Notes: generated by a model not told the origin, from the sequence alone. A stretch of DNA of 51,072 nt from Candidatus Nitrotoga sp. HW29 (GCF_924101635.2 NZ_CAKMAA020000004.1:1-51072), one strand, 5' to 3'. Positions 1 to 10,734 are shown, counted from the first letter of the stretch. Numbers and translations: made by a program.

Positions 1-111
1 TCTGCGCCGCGCATTGGTATCTCTTCACATTTCAATGGCGATATTTTACCAACTACCAACACGGATGGCGTTTTTCAGCAGCCTGCTAATAAAGTCTTCT
101 GCGGAAAATAA
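1..111 (+). CDS. 3' end of an unidentified gene, cut by the window edge
   Basis: Frame 1 is open from the first base to a TAA at 109-111 and gives 36 residues ending in ANKVFCGK. The stop lies one base before the ATG of the cupin gene, so the two genes are probably cotranscribed and perhaps translationally coupled. The peptide has no recognisable motif and I cannot name the family. A chance open frame of this length is possible; the tight junction with the next start is the main argument that it is a real gene end. Confidence 0.5.
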   Translation, partial: SAPRIGISSHFNGDILPTTNTDGVFQQPANKVFCGK

Positions 112-112
112 A

Positions 113-766
113 ATGAAACTGAACACAAATCTATCCGAGCGGGTTGTTCTACATTCGGAAAATCTGCCTTGGGTGCCAAGTCCGGTAGTTGGCGTTCAGC
201 GACGCTTGCTGGCGCGTGACGGCGAAGAAGATGCTCGGGCGACTAGTATCGTTAGATACGATCCGGGCTCGACATTTTCATGGCACGTTCATCCTCATGG
301 TGAAGAGATTGTGGTGCTCGATGGAGAGTTCGTGGACGATTACGGCGTTTACCCTGCCGGTACTTATATCAAGAATCCGCCCGGTTCGACGCATGCGCCG
401 CGAAGTGATGCCGGATGTACACTTTTTGTCAAACTCCGTCAGTTAAATGATAGTGACTTAAAGCGGGTTATTGTCCGCCCATCGGACTACCGGTGGCATC
501 CAGGTATGGTCAGGGGGCTTGACGTTTTAGCACTGGATCAGTTCGGCACAATTCATACGGCGCTAGTGCGTTGGGCGCCAGGAACCTTCTTCAGCAAACA
601 CCAACACTTTGGGGGTGAAGAGATTTTCGTATTGCAAGGTACATTTCAAGATGAGTACGGGCATTATCCGACCGGTACTTGGATTCGAAGTCCACACATG
701 AGTACACATCAACCTTACTCTGAAGTCGGGTGCCTTATTTTTGTCAAGGTTGGTCACTTGCTCTGA
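113..766 (+). CDS. Tandem-cupin protein of the ChrR-like (Cupin_7) type
   Basis: A 217-residue protein made of two copies of a ChrR-like cupin. Copy 1 carries H58-x-H60-x3-E64 and H94; copy 2 carries H163-x-H165-x3-E169 and H199, the usual His/Glu set for binding Zn or another divalent metal. The copies share the pattern EE-(I)-VL-x-G-x-F-x-DEYG-x-YP-x-GT. This family includes the C-terminal half of ChrR-type anti-sigma factors and stand-alone cupins linked to oxidative stress or small-molecule oxidation. There is no N-terminal zinc-binding anti-sigma domain here, so an anti-sigma role is unlikely. The frame is open further upstream to base 14, but the ATG at 113 removes a non-homologous tail and follows the preceding stop by one base. 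The substrate cannot be told from sequence. Confidence 0.8.
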   Translation: MKLNTNLSERVVLHSENLPWVPSPVVGVQRRLLARDGEEDARATSIVRYDPGSTFSWHVHPHGEEIVVLDGEFVDDYGVYPAGTYIKNPPGSTHAPRSDAGCTLFVKLRQLNDSDLKRVIVRPSDYRWHPGMVRGLDVLALDQFGTIHTALVRWAPGTFFSKHQHFGGEEIFVLQGTFQDEYGHYPTGTWIRSPHMSTHQPYSEVGCLIFVKVGHLL

Positions 767-996
767 CGATGAGCCTATGGGGATATTGCAAATGACTCCA
801 TTCGTCATTTTTAAATTGGCCACTAAATATTGGTGTTTTTTGTAATAGTCCGTAACAGTTACTACAACCTTAATTGGGGTTGAGTCGGTGACGTGATAGA
901 GTACGGGATCAATAAGGTCACTCATTGATGATTTTGAATTTAAGCAAGCTATATTGACCATACATTACCGCATTGGCACAACTGTTCAACCCATTC
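767..996. other. Spacer with a possible orphan reading frame on the minus strand
   Basis: No recognisable gene. On the minus strand a frame starting at an ATG at 961 runs through 771 and continues antisense into the cupin gene as far as 563. Its part outside the cupin gene reads like ordinary protein (for example VVVTVTDYYKKHQYLVANL). It may be the remnant of a gene whose 3' end was overwritten, or a chance frame. The cupin gene and gph converge on this spacer; no clear terminator hairpin with a T-run was found. Confidence 0.25.
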
Positions 997-1650
997 TTAA
1001 ACTGTTAAATATTGCAATAGTTGAAATGGTAGATCAATCCCGCCTTGCGCAGGCCAACTGGGTAATTCCTTCGGGGAGCTGATGTAGCCATAGCGGGCGA
1101 TAATGCAGCGCATTCCGGCAGCCTGTGCTGCTTCCGCATCGCGCTTGTCATCACCCAGATACAGGCAGTGTTGTGGCGCGATTTTTAGTAATTCGCTGGC
1201 TTTTAGTAATGGATCCGGGAAGGGCTTGGCACGCGCGCATGTGTCACCACTGATCAGGCAGGCAGCGCGCTGCGCATAGCCCAGTGCTTGCATCAGCGGT
1301 AGGGTGAAGCGATGGGGTTTGTTGGTGACGATGCCCCACGGCAGGCCATGTTGCTCCAGCGTTTCGATCAGCTCAGCCATTCCGGGGAACAGGTTGGTGT
1401 GGACACAAATATGGCTGGCATAATAATCCAGGAAGACGCTGCGCAATTCCGCAAAATCTGGCGCATCCGGTTCAATGTTAAAACCCAGTTTCAGCAAGCC
1501 GGCGGAGCCATGCGAGGCTTGGGGGCGGATCGCTTCCAATGGCAAGGGAGGTTTACCATGAATGCTAAGCAGGTGGTTAAGAGCGGCACCCAGGTCGGGT
1601 GCAGTGTCCGCAAAGGTGCCGTCGAGATCGAACAGGACGGCACTAGTCAC
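997..1650 (-). CDS. gph: Phosphoglycolate phosphatase (HAD family)
   Basis: A 217-residue HAD hydrolase that removes phosphate from 2-phosphoglycolate, a product of oxidative DNA repair and of RuBisCO oxygenation. Motif I is [10 protein letters not shown] near the N terminus, motif II is the VTNKP segment, motif III Lys lies in ARAKPFPDP, and motif IV is [11 protein letters not shown]. The start codon is GTG at 1650-1648, lying inside the last codons of ubiG with an 8-base overlap, so translation is coupled. The ubiG-gph pair is common in Betaproteobacteria. Length and motifs are typical. Other HAD phosphatases share these motifs, but the neighbour supports Gph. Confidence 0.88.
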   Translation of the reverse strand: MTSAVLFDLDGTFADTAPDLGAALNHLLSIHGKPPLPLEAIRPQASHGSAGLLKLGFNIEPDAPDFAELRSVFLDYYASHICVHTNLFPGMAELIETLEQHGLPWGIVTNKPHRFTLPLMQALGYAQRAACLISGDTCARAKPFPDPLLKASELLKIAPQHCLYLGDDKRDAEAAQAAGMRCIIARYGYISSPKELPSWPAQGGIDLPFQLLQYLTV

Positions 1651-2338
1651 GACGACAGGCGAGCAGGTAGTTGACGTCAGTGTTCTGGCCGAGTGAGTAG
1701 GTTTTATAGAGAGGATGGTAACTCATGCCGCTGATGTCGCTGATGTGAAGCCCTGCATTGCGGCAAAATTGTGCGAGTTCGGATGGCTTGATAAATTTAG
1801 CATAATCGTGCGTGCCACGCGGCAGTAAATGAAGTAAATATTCCGCGCCAATCACTGCAAAAAGGTAGGACTTCGGGTTGCGGTTGAGGGTGGAAAAAAA
1901 TATGTGACCGCCCGGTTTGGCTAGTTGTGCGCAGGCATTTATGGTGCTGGATGGATCGGGTACATGTTCGAGTAATTCCATGCAAGTGACCACATCGTAG
2001 TAGCCTGACTGTTCTGCAACCAGGTCTTCCACGGCGATGTTGCGGTAATTTACTTGTTGACCACTTTCCAGCAAGTGTAATTTGGCAACTTGCAGTGCTT
2101 TGTCACCCAAGTCAATGCCCGTCACCTGCGCGCCAAGTGCGGCCATACTTTCCGACAGGATGCCGCCGCCGCAACCGACATCCAGCACAGTTTTCCCGGC
2201 TAGCGCCGCGATACGGTTGATATAGTCCAGACGCAGCGGGTTGATTTCATGTAGTGGTTTAAATTCGCTATTGGAATCCCACCAACGGTGGGCAAGCTGA
2301 CTAAATTTTTCCAGTTCAAGTGGATCAGCATTGGTCAT
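1643..2338 (-). CDS. ubiG: Ubiquinone biosynthesis O-methyltransferase
   Basis: A 231-residue SAM-dependent methyltransferase that carries out both O-methylations of ubiquinone synthesis. The SAM-binding motif [16 protein letters not shown] is at about residues 50-65, followed by the acidic turn in VTGIDLGD. The C-terminal part [21 protein letters not shown] is characteristic of UbiG. The start ATG at 2338 has no strong ribosome binding site. It is transcribed away from gyrA and its last codons overlap the GTG start of gph. Its presence implies a ubiquinone pool, the electron acceptor of the complex I encoded in this window. Confidence 0.93.
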   Translation of the reverse strand: MTNADPLELEKFSQLAHRWWDSNSEFKPLHEINPLRLDYINRIAALAGKTVLDVGCGGGILSESMAALGAQVTGIDLGDKALQVAKLHLLESGQQVNYRNIAVEDLVAEQSGYYDVVTCMELLEHVPDPSSTINACAQLAKPGGHIFFSTLNRNPKSYLFAVIGAEYLLHLLPRGTHDYAKFIKPSELAQFCRNAGLHISDISGMSYHPLYKTYSLGQNTDVNYLLACRRD

Positions 2339-2393
2339 GATGTGCGTATAAATTCAGAATGAAGGGCAGAATGTAACAAAACTTGTCTTGAAC

Positions 2394-2410
2394 CGCCAGT
2401 TGATCTGGCG
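2394..2410. other. Perfect short hairpin in the ubiG/gyrA divergent spacer
   Basis: CGCCAG, a 5-base loop TTGAT, then CTGGCG. It sits in the 183-base region between two divergent starts, so it could lie in a leader of either gene or be a protein-binding dyad. No T-run follows on either strand, so it is not a typical terminator. I could not fix the gyrA or ubiG promoters with confidence. Confidence 0.4.
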
Positions 2411-2521
2411 ACTTAATTTCAGGCTCCGGGCGGTAAAGAAATTATGCTTTGTCTCGCTTAAGGTGGGCATGTTAAACTTACAAATTGTTTTGCAAGAAAT
2501 TTTAGAGCATTCGCTATACCT

Positions 2522-5101
2522 ATGGAACAATTCGCTAAAGAAATTCTGGTAGTCAGTCTTGAAGATGAGATGCGTAAGTCGTATCTCGATTACGCAATGA
2601 GCGTGATTGTTGGGCGCGCATTGCCTGATGTGCGTGATGGCCTTAAACCGGTACATCGTCGCGCGTTGTTTTCCATGCACGAACTATCCAACGACTGGAA
2701 CAAGGCTTACAAAAAATCGGCGCGTATTGTCGGTGACGTGATTGGTAAATACCATCCGCATGGAGATACGGCGGTGTACGACACAATCGTTCGTATGGCG
2801 CAGGCATTTTCGCTGCGCTATCCTTTGGTGGACGGTCAGGGTAACTTTGGCTCGGTGGATGGCGATAACGCAGCGGCGATGCGTTATACCGAAATTCGCA
2901 TGGCGCGTATTGCGCACGAGTTGCTGGCCGATCTGGACAAAGAAACCGTTGATTTCGGACCAAACTACGATGGTTCCGAGCACGAGCCGTTAGTGTTCCC
3001 GGCGCGTTTTCCCAATTTGTTGGTCAATGGTTCAACCGGCATTGCTGTCGGTATGGCGACTAATATTCCGCCACATAATCTTGGCGAGGTGGTTGATGCC
3101 TGTCTGGCTTTATTAAAAAACCCTGATCTGGATATCGAGCAATTGATCGAATATATTCCAGCGCCGGATTTTCCAACTGCTGGCTTTATTTATGGTTTGG
3201 CAGGTGTGAAGGAAGGTTACCGAACCGGTCGTGGGCGCGTGGTAATGCGTGCGCGAACCCATTTCGAAGATATTGAAAAAGGGAATAACCGCCAAGCCAT
3301 CATTATCGATGAGTTACCCTATCAAGTGAATAAAGCCACCTTGTTAATGAAAATTGGCGAGCTGGTGCGCGAAAAGAAAATTGAGGGAATTTCCGAAATT
3401 CGCGATGAGTCGGATAAATCCGGAATGCGCGCTGTGATTGAACTAAAGCGTAATGAAGTACCGGAAATAATCCTCAATCAATTGTTTAAGCTGACCCAAC
3501 TGCAAGACAGTTTCGGTATGAACATGGTCGCTTTAACCGACGGCCAGCCAAAACTGCTTAACTTGAAGCAATGTTTGGACGCTTTCTTGCGCCATCGGCG
3601 TGAAGTGGTAACGCGACGCACGATATTTGATTTGCGCAAGGCGCGGGATCGGGGCCATATTCTAGAGGGTTTAGCTGTTGCACTGTCTAACGTGGATGAG
3701 ATCATTGCGCTGATCAAAGCGGCCGCGACGCCTGCGATTGCCAAGCAAGGTTTAATGGCGCGAACATGGCGATCTTCACTGGTCGAAGAGTTATTAAGTC
3801 GGGTGAGTGATGCCTCGCGTCCGGAAAATATGGCGCCGGAATTCGGTATGTCAGGGCAGGGCGAGCAGCGTGCTTATCGACTTTCAGACATACAAGCCCA
3901 AGCGATTCTGGAGTTGCGCTTACAGCGTTTAACCGGGCTGGAGCAAGATAAAATTGTCAGCGAATATCGCGAAGTGATGGACAAGATTATCGATTTGCTC
4001 GATATTCTGGCCAAGCCGGAGCGCGTAACGCAAATTATCGTCGACGAGCTGGTTGCGATTAAAGCACAATACGGCGACAAGCGCCGTAGTGAAATTGTCA
4101 CTCATACTCAAGATATGAGTATGGAAGATTTGATTACGCCGGAAGACGTGGTGGTTACGATGTCGCATGGCGGTTACATGAAAGCGCAGCCGTTAGCGGA
4201 ATATGTAGCGCAGAAGCGTGGTGGTCGCGGTAAACAGGCTGCTCCTCCTAAAGAGGACGATTTTGTGGATAACCTGTTTATCGCCAATACGCACGATTAT
4301 ATTCTGTGCTTCTCCAGCCGTGGCCGAGTGTACTGGATCAAGGTATACGATGTGCCGCAGGGTGCCCGTACTGCCCGTGGCAGACCGATTGTTAATCTGT
4401 TACCACTGGAAAGTGGCGAAAAGATTAATGCGATTCTGCCGGTAAAAGTGTTCTCGGACGATCAATATGTATTCTTCGCTACCGCCAAGGGCACGGTGAA
4501 AAAGACCGCGTTGTCTGATTTTTCCAACCCGCGCAAGGCAGGTATTATTGCCATTAATCTGGATGAAGGTGATTATTTGATTGGCGTAGCGTTGACGGAT
4601 GGCAAGCATGACGTAATGCTGTTTTCCAATGGTGGTAAAGCGGTACGTTTTGACGAAAATGATGTACGTTCCATGGGGCGTGTATCGCGCGGTGTGCGTG
4701 GCATGAAGCTGGCCGCGAAGCAACATGTAATTGCACTACTAGTGGCGGGTGATGAAAGCCAAGCGGTATTAACTGCAACCGAGAACGGCTACGGCAAGCG
4801 CACGCCGATTTCAGAATATACACGCCATGGCCGGGGTACTCAGGGCATGATTGCGATTCAAACTTCCGCCCGGAATGGCAAGGTGGTCGCGGCTACATTG
4901 GTAAGCGAGGAAGATGAGATTATGTTGATTGGTACGAATGGTGTACTAATTCGTACTCGGGTCAAGGAAATCCGCGAAATGAGCCGTTCCACGCAAGGCG
5001 TGACATTAATTAATTTAGGCAAAGACGACAAACTGGCCGGCTTGAGCCGAATTGCCGATCCTGAGCCGGAAGATCTTTCCCATTTAATCAAACCGATTTA
5101 A
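2522..5101 (+). CDS. gyrA: DNA gyrase subunit A
   Basis: An 859-residue GyrA, the breaking-rejoining subunit of the A2B2 gyrase that introduces negative supercoils. The N-terminal region matches E. coli numbering without gaps: the catalytic Tyr is Y122 in AAMRYTE. The quinolone-determining positions are Thr83 and Asp87 in [10 protein letters not shown]; Thr at 83 is a normal variant in many proteobacteria and is not evidence of acquired resistance. The GyrA box QKRGGRGKQ begins near residue 564 at the start of the C-terminal beta-pinwheel. The ATG at 2522 lacks an evident Shine-Dalgarno sequence. serC follows after 27 bases, so the gene may lead the serine/aromatic operon. Confidence 0.98.
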   Translation: MEQFAKEILVVSLEDEMRKSYLDYAMSVIVGRALPDVRDGLKPVHRRALFSMHELSNDWNKAYKKSARIVGDVIGKYHPHGDTAVYDTIVRMAQAFSLRYPLVDGQGNFGSVDGDNAAAMRYTEIRMARIAHELLADLDKETVDFGPNYDGSEHEPLVFPARFPNLLVNGSTGIAVGMATNIPPHNLGEVVDACLALLKNPDLDIEQLIEYIPAPDFPTAGFIYGLAGVKEGYRTGRGRVVMRARTHFEDIEKGNNRQAIIIDELPYQVNKATLLMKIGELVREKKIEGISEIRDESDKSGMRAVIELKRNEVPEIILNQLFKLTQLQDSFGMNMVALTDGQPKLLNLKQCLDAFLRHRREVVTRRTIFDLRKARDRGHILEGLAVALSNVDEIIALIKAAATPAIAKQGLMARTWRSSLVEELLSRVSDASRPENMAPEFGMSGQGEQRAYRLSDIQAQAILELRLQRLTGLEQDKIVSEYREVMDKIIDLLDILAKPERVTQIIVDELVAIKAQYGDKRRSEIVTHTQDMSMEDLITPEDVVVTMSHGGYMKAQPLAEYVAQKRGGRGKQAAPPKEDDFVDNLFIANTHDYILCFSSRGRVYWIKVYDVPQGARTARGRPIVNLLPLESGEKINAILPVKVFSDDQYVFFATAKGTVKKTALSDFSNPRKAGIIAINLDEGDYLIGVALTDGKHDVMLFSNGGKAVRFDENDVRSMGRVSRGVRGMKLAAKQHVIALLVAGDESQAVLTATENGYGKRTPISEYTRHGRGTQGMIAIQTSARNGKVVAATLVSEEDEIMLIGTNGVLIRTRVKEIREMSRSTQGVTLINLGKDDKLAGLSRIADPEPEDLSHLIKPI

Positions 5102-5128
5102 AGACCAGATTTAAAGAGTAGACAAGTT

Positions 5129-6211
5129 ATGGCGACTTATAATTTTAGCGCAGGCCCTGCAGTATTGCCGCATGAGGTATTACAACAGGCACGTGAGGAA
5201 TTGTTAGACTGGCATGGTAGCGGTATGTCCGTTATGGAAATGAGCCACCGCGGCAAGGAATTCATGAGTATTGCAGCTGCGGCAGAAAGTGATCTGCGTA
5301 GCCTGCTTGCTATCCCGGCTAATTACAAGGTGCTATTCCTGCAAGGTGGAGCGCATTTGCAATTCGCCATGATCCCGCTAAATCTGTTACGTGGCAAATC
5401 TTCTGCTGATTACGTTAATACGGGTGAATGGTCCAAGAAAGCGATAGCCGAGGCTAAAAAATTTAGCAGTGTAAATATAGTGGCTAGTGGCGCAGATAAA
5501 AATTTTATTAATGTGCCGATGTTTGATACGTGGCAGCGTGACCCCAATGCAGCTTACTTGCATTACACGTCGAATGAGACGATAGGCGGAGTCGAATTCA
5601 ATTGGGTTCCGGAAACCGGTGAAATTCCTTTGGTAGCGGACATGTCGTCCAACATTCTATCGCGCCAGATTGATATATCTAAATATGGCCTGATTTATGC
5701 CGGAGCGCAGAAAAACATTGGTCCGGCTGGGTTGTGTATTGTCATCGTGCGCGAAGACTTGATTGGTCATGTGTCACCGGGCACGCCTACTATGTTGGAT
5801 TACAAGATCCATGCTGACAATGATTCAATGTATAACACGCCCCCTACTTACGGTATTTACGTGGCCGGGCTCGTATTTCAGTGGCTCAAGCGCAATGGCG
5901 GATTGGCGCAGATGGAGCAGATCAACATTAGCAAAGCAAATCTGCTGTATCAGGCGATCGACGTTAGCAATGGCTTTTACAATTGCCCGGTTGTCAAGTC
6001 GGATCGTTCGCGCATGAACGTGCCATTTACCCTGAAAGACGCCAGTCTGGATGGCGAATTTCTCAAGCAAGCGGATACGCATGGCCTATTACAACTGAAG
6101 GGGCATCGCTCTGTCGGTGGTATGCGCGCTTCCATTTACAATGCGATGCCGCTGGAAGGCGTGCAGACATTGGTTGATTTTATAACGCATTTTGCAAAGC
6201 AATATGGCTAA
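5129..6211 (+). CDS. serC: Phosphoserine aminotransferase
   Basis: A 360-residue PLP enzyme that converts 3-phosphohydroxypyruvate and glutamate to phosphoserine; it also serves pyridoxal phosphate synthesis. The N terminus NFSAGPAVLP and the PLP-lysine segment YAGAQKNIGPAGL are diagnostic, and the C-terminal GHRSVGGMRASIYNAM matches the family. An AAAGAG-like ribosome site precedes the ATG at 5129. The last bases ATGGCTAA contain the start of serA, giving an 8-base overlap. SerC and SerA act in successive steps of the same pathway. Confidence 0.97.
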   Translation: MATYNFSAGPAVLPHEVLQQAREELLDWHGSGMSVMEMSHRGKEFMSIAAAAESDLRSLLAIPANYKVLFLQGGAHLQFAMIPLNLLRGKSSADYVNTGEWSKKAIAEAKKFSSVNIVASGADKNFINVPMFDTWQRDPNAAYLHYTSNETIGGVEFNWVPETGEIPLVADMSSNILSRQIDISKYGLIYAGAQKNIGPAGLCIVIVREDLIGHVSPGTPTMLDYKIHADNDSMYNTPPTYGIYVAGLVFQWLKRNGGLAQMEQINISKANLLYQAIDVSNGFYNCPVVKSDRSRMNVPFTLKDASLDGEFLKQADTHGLLQLKGHRSVGGMRASIYNAMPLEGVQTLVDFITHFAKQYG

Positions 6212-7388
6212 AACTTTTAAGATACTGACGTTAAATAAAATTTCAACGGTGGGTTTAAACCGTCTGCCCGCTGCAAATTATATTGTTGGCAACGAGATTA
6301 CGGAACCCGATGCGATTTTGGTGCGTTCGCACAATATGCTGGAGATGACTATTCCGGCTGGTGTAAAAGCCATCGCCCGTGCAGGTGCGGGTACTAATAA
6401 TGTGCCAGTAAAAAAGATGAACGTACGGGGTGTGCCGGTCTTTAACGCTGCGGGTGCCAATGCTAATGCGGTGAAGGAGTTGGTCATCGCGGGTATGTTG
6501 CTGGCCTCGCGAAATTTGATTGCTGCACTACATTTTACCGCCGATTTGAAGGGGGATGACGCCACGCTGCACAAGCTGGTTGAGGATGGCAAGAAAAATT
6601 ATGCCGGAATTGAATTGCGGGGTCGTACCTTGGGCATTATTGGTTTGGGTGCTATTGGTCGCCTGGTGGCGGATGCAGCCATTGGTTTGGGCATGCAAGT
6701 GGTGGGTTACGATCCTGATATTACCGTGGAAGGGGCATGGGGGCTGTCTTCACAGGTAAAAAAAGCGCACAGCATAGAAGATTTGCTTAAGCAAAGTGAT
6801 TTCGTTACGTTGCATATTCCCTTGCTGGATGCAACACGAGGCTTGATTAATGAACAACGTGTACAAGCGATGAAACCAGGGAGCGTGCTGTTGAACTTTG
6901 CGCGTGATGGTATTGTGGATGAAGACGCCGTATTGGCGGGTATTGCCGCCAAACGAATTAGCTATTATGTATGCGATTTCCCTATGCAGAAGACGCAGGG
7001 CAACCCGGCGGTGATTGCGTTGCCGCATCTGGGTGCTTCCACGCAAGAGGCGGAAGATAATTGTGCGGTAATGGTGGCAGAGCAAGTGCGCGACTATCTG
7101 GAGCACGGTAATCTGAACAATACGGTAAATTTTCCGACTGTTAATATGCCGCGCGAATCGTCTTTCCGTATTGCTATCGCCAACGCCAACGTGCCGAATA
7201 TGCTCGGGCAGATTTCTACTGCATTGGCTGGAGCAGGCATTAATATTCACAATATGATAAATAAATCGCGTGGTGAAATGGCTTATACCCTGGTCGATAC
7301 AGATATCGCCACACCGCCTGAGATGATTGCGCAGCTTGCCGCTATTCCGGGTGTGCTCATGGTACGCGACTTGCCCTTGGACGCTTAA
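6204..7388 (+). CDS. serA: D-3-phosphoglycerate dehydrogenase
   Basis: A 394-residue NAD-dependent dehydrogenase that starts serine synthesis. The Rossmann motif LGIIGLGAIGRLVADAA is in the middle of the N-terminal half, the catalytic region includes NFARDGIVDE and LPHLGASTQEAEDN, and a C-terminal ACT domain (about residues 325-394) suggests feedback control by serine. I chose the ATG at 6204 because it overlaps the serC stop (ATGGCTAA) and gives the normal N terminus MAKTFKILTLNK; a TTG at 6192 would add four residues. Coupling with serC replaces a ribosome binding site. The length is that of the short ACT-bearing SerA form. Confidence 0.95.
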   Translation: MAKTFKILTLNKISTVGLNRLPAANYIVGNEITEPDAILVRSHNMLEMTIPAGVKAIARAGAGTNNVPVKKMNVRGVPVFNAAGANANAVKELVIAGMLLASRNLIAALHFTADLKGDDATLHKLVEDGKKNYAGIELRGRTLGIIGLGAIGRLVADAAIGLGMQVVGYDPDITVEGAWGLSSQVKKAHSIEDLLKQSDFVTLHIPLLDATRGLINEQRVQAMKPGSVLLNFARDGIVDEDAVLAGIAAKRISYYVCDFPMQKTQGNPAVIALPHLGASTQEAEDNCAVMVAEQVRDYLEHGNLNNTVNFPTVNMPRESSFRIAIANANVPNMLGQISTALAGAGINIHNMINKSRGEMAYTLVDTDIATPPEMIAQLAAIPGVLMVRDLPLDA

Positions 7389-7407
7389 GTAATAGGATGT
7401 ATGAGCA

Positions 7408-8475
7408 ATGAGTGATGAACTCAAGAAATACCGCGAACAAATCGACTGCATTGACGAGGATTTGCTCAAATTGCTCAATCAGCGCGCGGCGCTGGCAGGC
7501 CAAATTGGCCACCTTAAGCGTGAAAATACGGTGCTACGGCCAGAGCGCGAGGCTCAGATATTGCAGCGTATGATTGGCAATAATTCCGGTCCTTTGCCGA
7601 ATCAGAGTATCACGCGATTATTTACCGAGATCATGTCTCATTGCCGTGCATTAGAAACGGAGCTTTGTGTCGCATATTTAGGTCCTAGTGGAACTTTTAG
7701 CCAGGAAGCAGTCGAGAAACGTTTCGGTCACGCAGTGCTGAGTAAGCCGTGTGTTTCGATAGATGAAGTCTTTCAAACTGTAGAAAGCGGCAAGGCCCAT
7801 TATGGGGTAGTACCGGTGGAAAATTCTACAGAGGGTGCTATTGGGCGTACGTTGGATTTGTTGTTGCAAAGTCCGCTCAAGGTGTGTGGCGAAGTGATGT
7901 TGCCGGTGCATCAATGTTTGATGTCGCGGGTGACGGAACTTTCTGCGATCAAGCGTGTGTTTTCGCATTCACAGTCTTTGGGGCAGTGCCAAATCTGGTT
8001 GAATACGAATTTGCCTAATGCTGAGCGCGTGCCGGTTGGCAGCAATGCCAAGGCGATTCTTTTAGCTTTGGAACAGCAGGCAGATAGCGCGGCGATCGCA
8101 AGCGCAAAGGCGGCCAAAAATTATGACATTCCATTAATGGCTGAAAATATTGAAGATGACGCGCGCAATACCACGCGTTTTTTGGTCATCGGAAATCAAG
8201 AAGTGGCGCCATCCGGTAAGGATAAAACCTCACTGGTTATGTCCGCCCCCAATCGTCCGGGCGCGGTCTATGATTTGCTGGCGCCGCTGGCCAAAAATGC
8301 TGTCAGTATGACCAAGCTGGAATCTCGTCCGGCGCGTTCCGGCGTATGGGAATACGTGTTCTATATGGATATTGAAGGACACCAGCATGAACCCAAAGTG
8401 GCAGCCGCACTGCTTGAATTAAAGCAAGTCGCCGCGTTTGTGAAAACGCTAGGTTCATACCCGGCTACCCTATAA
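7408..8475 (+). CDS. pheA: Bifunctional chorismate mutase/prephenate dehydratase
   Basis: A 355-residue P-protein that converts chorismate to prephenate and then phenylpyruvate. Residues 1-85 form the AroQ-type mutase helix bundle (YREQIDCIDEDLLKLLNQRA). Residues about 90-270 are the prephenate dehydratase, starting AYLGPSGTFSQEA and ending with the catalytic TTRFLVIG. Residues about 275-350 are an ACT domain with the phenylalanine-binding ESRPARSG motif, so allosteric inhibition by phenylalanine is expected. AGGA about ten bases before the ATG at 7408 is the likely ribosome site. It lies 19 bases after serA. Confidence 0.97.
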   Translation: MSDELKKYREQIDCIDEDLLKLLNQRAALAGQIGHLKRENTVLRPEREAQILQRMIGNNSGPLPNQSITRLFTEIMSHCRALETELCVAYLGPSGTFSQEAVEKRFGHAVLSKPCVSIDEVFQTVESGKAHYGVVPVENSTEGAIGRTLDLLLQSPLKVCGEVMLPVHQCLMSRVTELSAIKRVFSHSQSLGQCQIWLNTNLPNAERVPVGSNAKAILLALEQQADSAAIASAKAAKNYDIPLMAENIEDDARNTTRFLVIGNQEVAPSGKDKTSLVMSAPNRPGAVYDLLAPLAKNAVSMTKLESRPARSGVWEYVFYMDIEGHQHEPKVAAALLELKQVAAFVKTLGSYPATL

Positions 8476-8590
8476 AACCGTTTGTGCAATTTAAAAATAT
8501 CGTTATTTCCGTGAAGACGAAATTTTATTTTAATGACTGAGTGCCTGCTGCTATCGGTAATAACAGAAACGAAATTAATCAAGGTATGAA

Positions 8591-9721
8591 ATGGACTACA
8601 GTGAGTTAGCCCCTCCTTATATTCGCGCTATAGCGCCTTACCAGCCGGGTAAACCGATTGCCGAGCTGGAGCGCGAGCTCGGCATTAATGACATCGTCAA
8701 GCTGGCGTCCAATGAGAATCCCCTCGGCGCCAGCCCCTTGGCCGTGGCCGCGATGCATGCAGCGATAAGCGACATTGCGCGTTATCCTGATGGCAGTGGT
8801 TTCGATCTGAAGACAGCATTGTCCGGGCGATATCAGATTGAACCGGCATGCATCGTGCTGGGAAATGGTTCCAATGATTTACTGGAATTGGCCGCGCGCG
8901 CTTTCCTCGCTCCGGGTGACAAGGTGGTCTATGCTGATCATGCTTTTGCGGTATATGCGCTGGCTACGCAAGCGGCAGGCGCTCAGGGCATCAGTGTGCC
9001 AGCTACTGAAGGGTTCGGCCATGATCTTTCTGCAATGCTGCAAGCTGCGGTGCAGCATAAAGTGAAGATGGTGTTCATTGCGAATCCGAATAACCCCACG
9101 GGTACTTTTCTCGGTGCAGCGGAATTGCTGGATTTTCTGCGTGCAGTGCCGCCGCAGGTATTAGTGGTGCTGGATGAAGCGTACAATGAATATCTGCCGC
9201 AAAGTTTGCGTTACGATAGTGTGGGCTGGTTGTGTGATTTTCCCAATTTAATCATTTCCCGTACTTTCTCCAAGGCATATGGTTTGGCCGGTTTGCGCGT
9301 GGGTTATGCATTGGCAGACAAGCTGGTAGCGGACATGTTGAACCGGGTGCGACAGCCGTTTAATGTCAACAGCGTCGCGCAGGCTGCTGCTGTAGCGGCG
9401 TTACAGGATGAAAATTTTGTAAGGCAAACTTGTGAATTGAATCAGGCTGGAATGGATCAGATTACGCAGGGATTGACGCGATTAGGTATCGAATTCATTC
9501 CTTCTTATGGAAATTTTGTTTGTTGCCGTATTGCGAATCCGGCCGAGAGTGGGGGAAAAGGAGCGGGTCAGATGTATCGTCGCCTGCTGGAATTGGGAGT
9601 AATTGTACGGCCGATTGCAAACTACGGTATGCCGGATTATTTGCGTGTGAGCATTGGTTTGGAAAGTGAAAATGAGAAATTTCTGTCTGCACTGGCGCAG
9701 GCGTTAGGAGAAGCAGCGTGA
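8591..9721 (+). CDS. hisC: Histidinol-phosphate aminotransferase family (HisC2-type) aminotransferase
   Basis: A 376-residue class II aminotransferase. The PLP lysine lies in [18 protein letters not shown] and the substrate region includes NPNNPTGT and [10 protein letters not shown]. The ATG at 8591 is preceded by AAGG with good spacing. Within an aromatic operon the enzyme is expected to act on histidinol phosphate, on aromatic keto acids, or on both; paralogues of HisC in pheA-aroF-tyrA loci often supply the last transamination for phenylalanine and tyrosine. The stop TGA overlaps the GTG start of aroF. The 115 bases before it, after pheA, are the longest spacer in this block and could hold a promoter, though none is obvious. 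Confidence 0.92.
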   Translation: MDYSELAPPYIRAIAPYQPGKPIAELERELGINDIVKLASNENPLGASPLAVAAMHAAISDIARYPDGSGFDLKTALSGRYQIEPACIVLGNGSNDLLELAARAFLAPGDKVVYADHAFAVYALATQAAGAQGISVPATEGFGHDLSAMLQAAVQHKVKMVFIANPNNPTGTFLGAAELLDFLRAVPPQVLVVLDEAYNEYLPQSLRYDSVGWLCDFPNLIISRTFSKAYGLAGLRVGYALADKLVADMLNRVRQPFNVNSVAQAAAVAALQDENFVRQTCELNQAGMDQITQGLTRLGIEFIPSYGNFVCCRIANPAESGGKGAGQMYRRLLELGVIVRPIANYGMPDYLRVSIGLESENEKFLSALAQALGEAA

Positions 9722-10734
9722 TTATTGTAATGAACAAGGATGTTACCGACGATCAAATAAGCGTGGTGGTCAAGAAACTCAAGGACGCCGGGCTGGATGC
9801 CAATATTTCACGGGGCATTGAACGCACAGTGATCGGTGCTATTGGTGATGAGCGCAAGCTGACCGAAGAAATGTTTACCCCCTTGCCTGGCGTAGAGTCG
9901 GCAATGCACATAGTCAAACAATATAAGATCGTATCGCGTGAATCTCATCGCGAAAATACGGTGATTGATATCGGCGGCATCCAGCTGGGTGGCAAGCAAA
10001 TCCAGATTATTGCCGGCCCGTGCTCGGTAGAAACGCAGCAGCAGATGGATTTGTCCGCCCAATACGTGAGTGAAGCAGGCTGCCGTTTGATGCGGGGCGG
10101 TGCATTCAAGCCGCGCACCAGCCCTTACACTTTCCAGGGTAAAGGTGTTGAAGGGCTGGATATGTTCCGTCGGGCAGCCGGCAAATTCAAGTTGCCTATC
10201 GTGACTGAACTAATGGATGTTCGCATGCTGGACACTTTTCTTGAAAATGACGTTGACGTAATCCAGATCGGCACTCGCAACATGCAGAATTTCGATCTGC
10301 TCAAAGAGGTGGGTCGTATCAACAAACCCGTCATTCTCAAACGCGGCATGTCGGCTACCATTTCCGAATGGTTGATGGCGGCAGAATACATTGCGGCCGG
10401 CGGCAACCATAACATCATATTTTGCGAGCGTGGTATCCGTACTTTTGAAACATATTACCGCAACGTGCTTGATGTGACTGCTATTCCGGTAATGAAAAAA
10501 GAAACCCATTTGCCGATAATAGTTGATCCTTCACACGCCGGTGGCAAGGCATGGATGGTCGCGGCGCTGTCGCAGGCAGCGATTGCGGCAGGAGCGGATG
10601 GATTATTGGTAGAAATGCATCCTAATCCGACTGAGGCCTGGTGTGATGCAGATCAGGCGCTGACTCCGCAAGAGCTGAAGAAGTTGATGGGCGTGTTGGG
10701 CGGTATCGCCACAGCGATTGGACGCACACTCTAA
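9718..10734 (+). CDS. aroF: 3-deoxy-7-phosphoheptulonate (DAHP) synthase, type I-beta
   Basis: A 338-residue DAHP synthase, the entry enzyme of the shikimate pathway, condensing phosphoenolpyruvate and erythrose 4-phosphate. An N-terminal ferredoxin-like regulatory domain (about 1-85, [14 protein letters not shown]) is typical of the Thermotoga-type I-beta enzymes. The TIM barrel follows, with [35 protein letters not shown] and the metal-site region [12 protein letters not shown]. The start is GTG at 9718 (GTGA overlap with hisC) and TTAGGAG lies just upstream at good distance. The N-terminal domain suggests allosteric control by an aromatic end product. Confidence 0.96.
   Translation: MIIVMNKDVTDDQISVVVKKLKDAGLDANISRGIERTVIGAIGDERKLTEEMFTPLPGVESAMHIVKQYKIVSRESHRENTVIDIGGIQLGGKQIQIIAGPCSVETQQQMDLSAQYVSEAGCRLMRGGAFKPRTSPYTFQGKGVEGLDMFRRAAGKFKLPIVTELMDVRMLDTFLENDVDVIQIGTRNMQNFDLLKEVGRINKPVILKRGMSATISEWLMAAEYIAAGGNHNIIFCERGIRTFETYYRNVLDVTAIPVMKKETHLPIIVDPSHAGGKAWMVAALSQAAIAAGADGLLVEMHPNPTEAWCDADQALTPQELKKLMGVLGGIATAIGRTL

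Noticed and set aside
113-766. Cupin protein as an anti-sigma factor or chromate reductase because of the ChrR-like label
   Set aside because: It lacks the N-terminal zinc-binding anti-sigma domain and any adjacent sigma factor gene, and the ChrR cupin is unrelated to chromate reductase.
2756-2790. Thr at GyrA position 83 as a quinolone-resistance mutation
   Set aside because: Thr83 is a wild-type residue in many proteobacteria, so it is not evidence of selection here.
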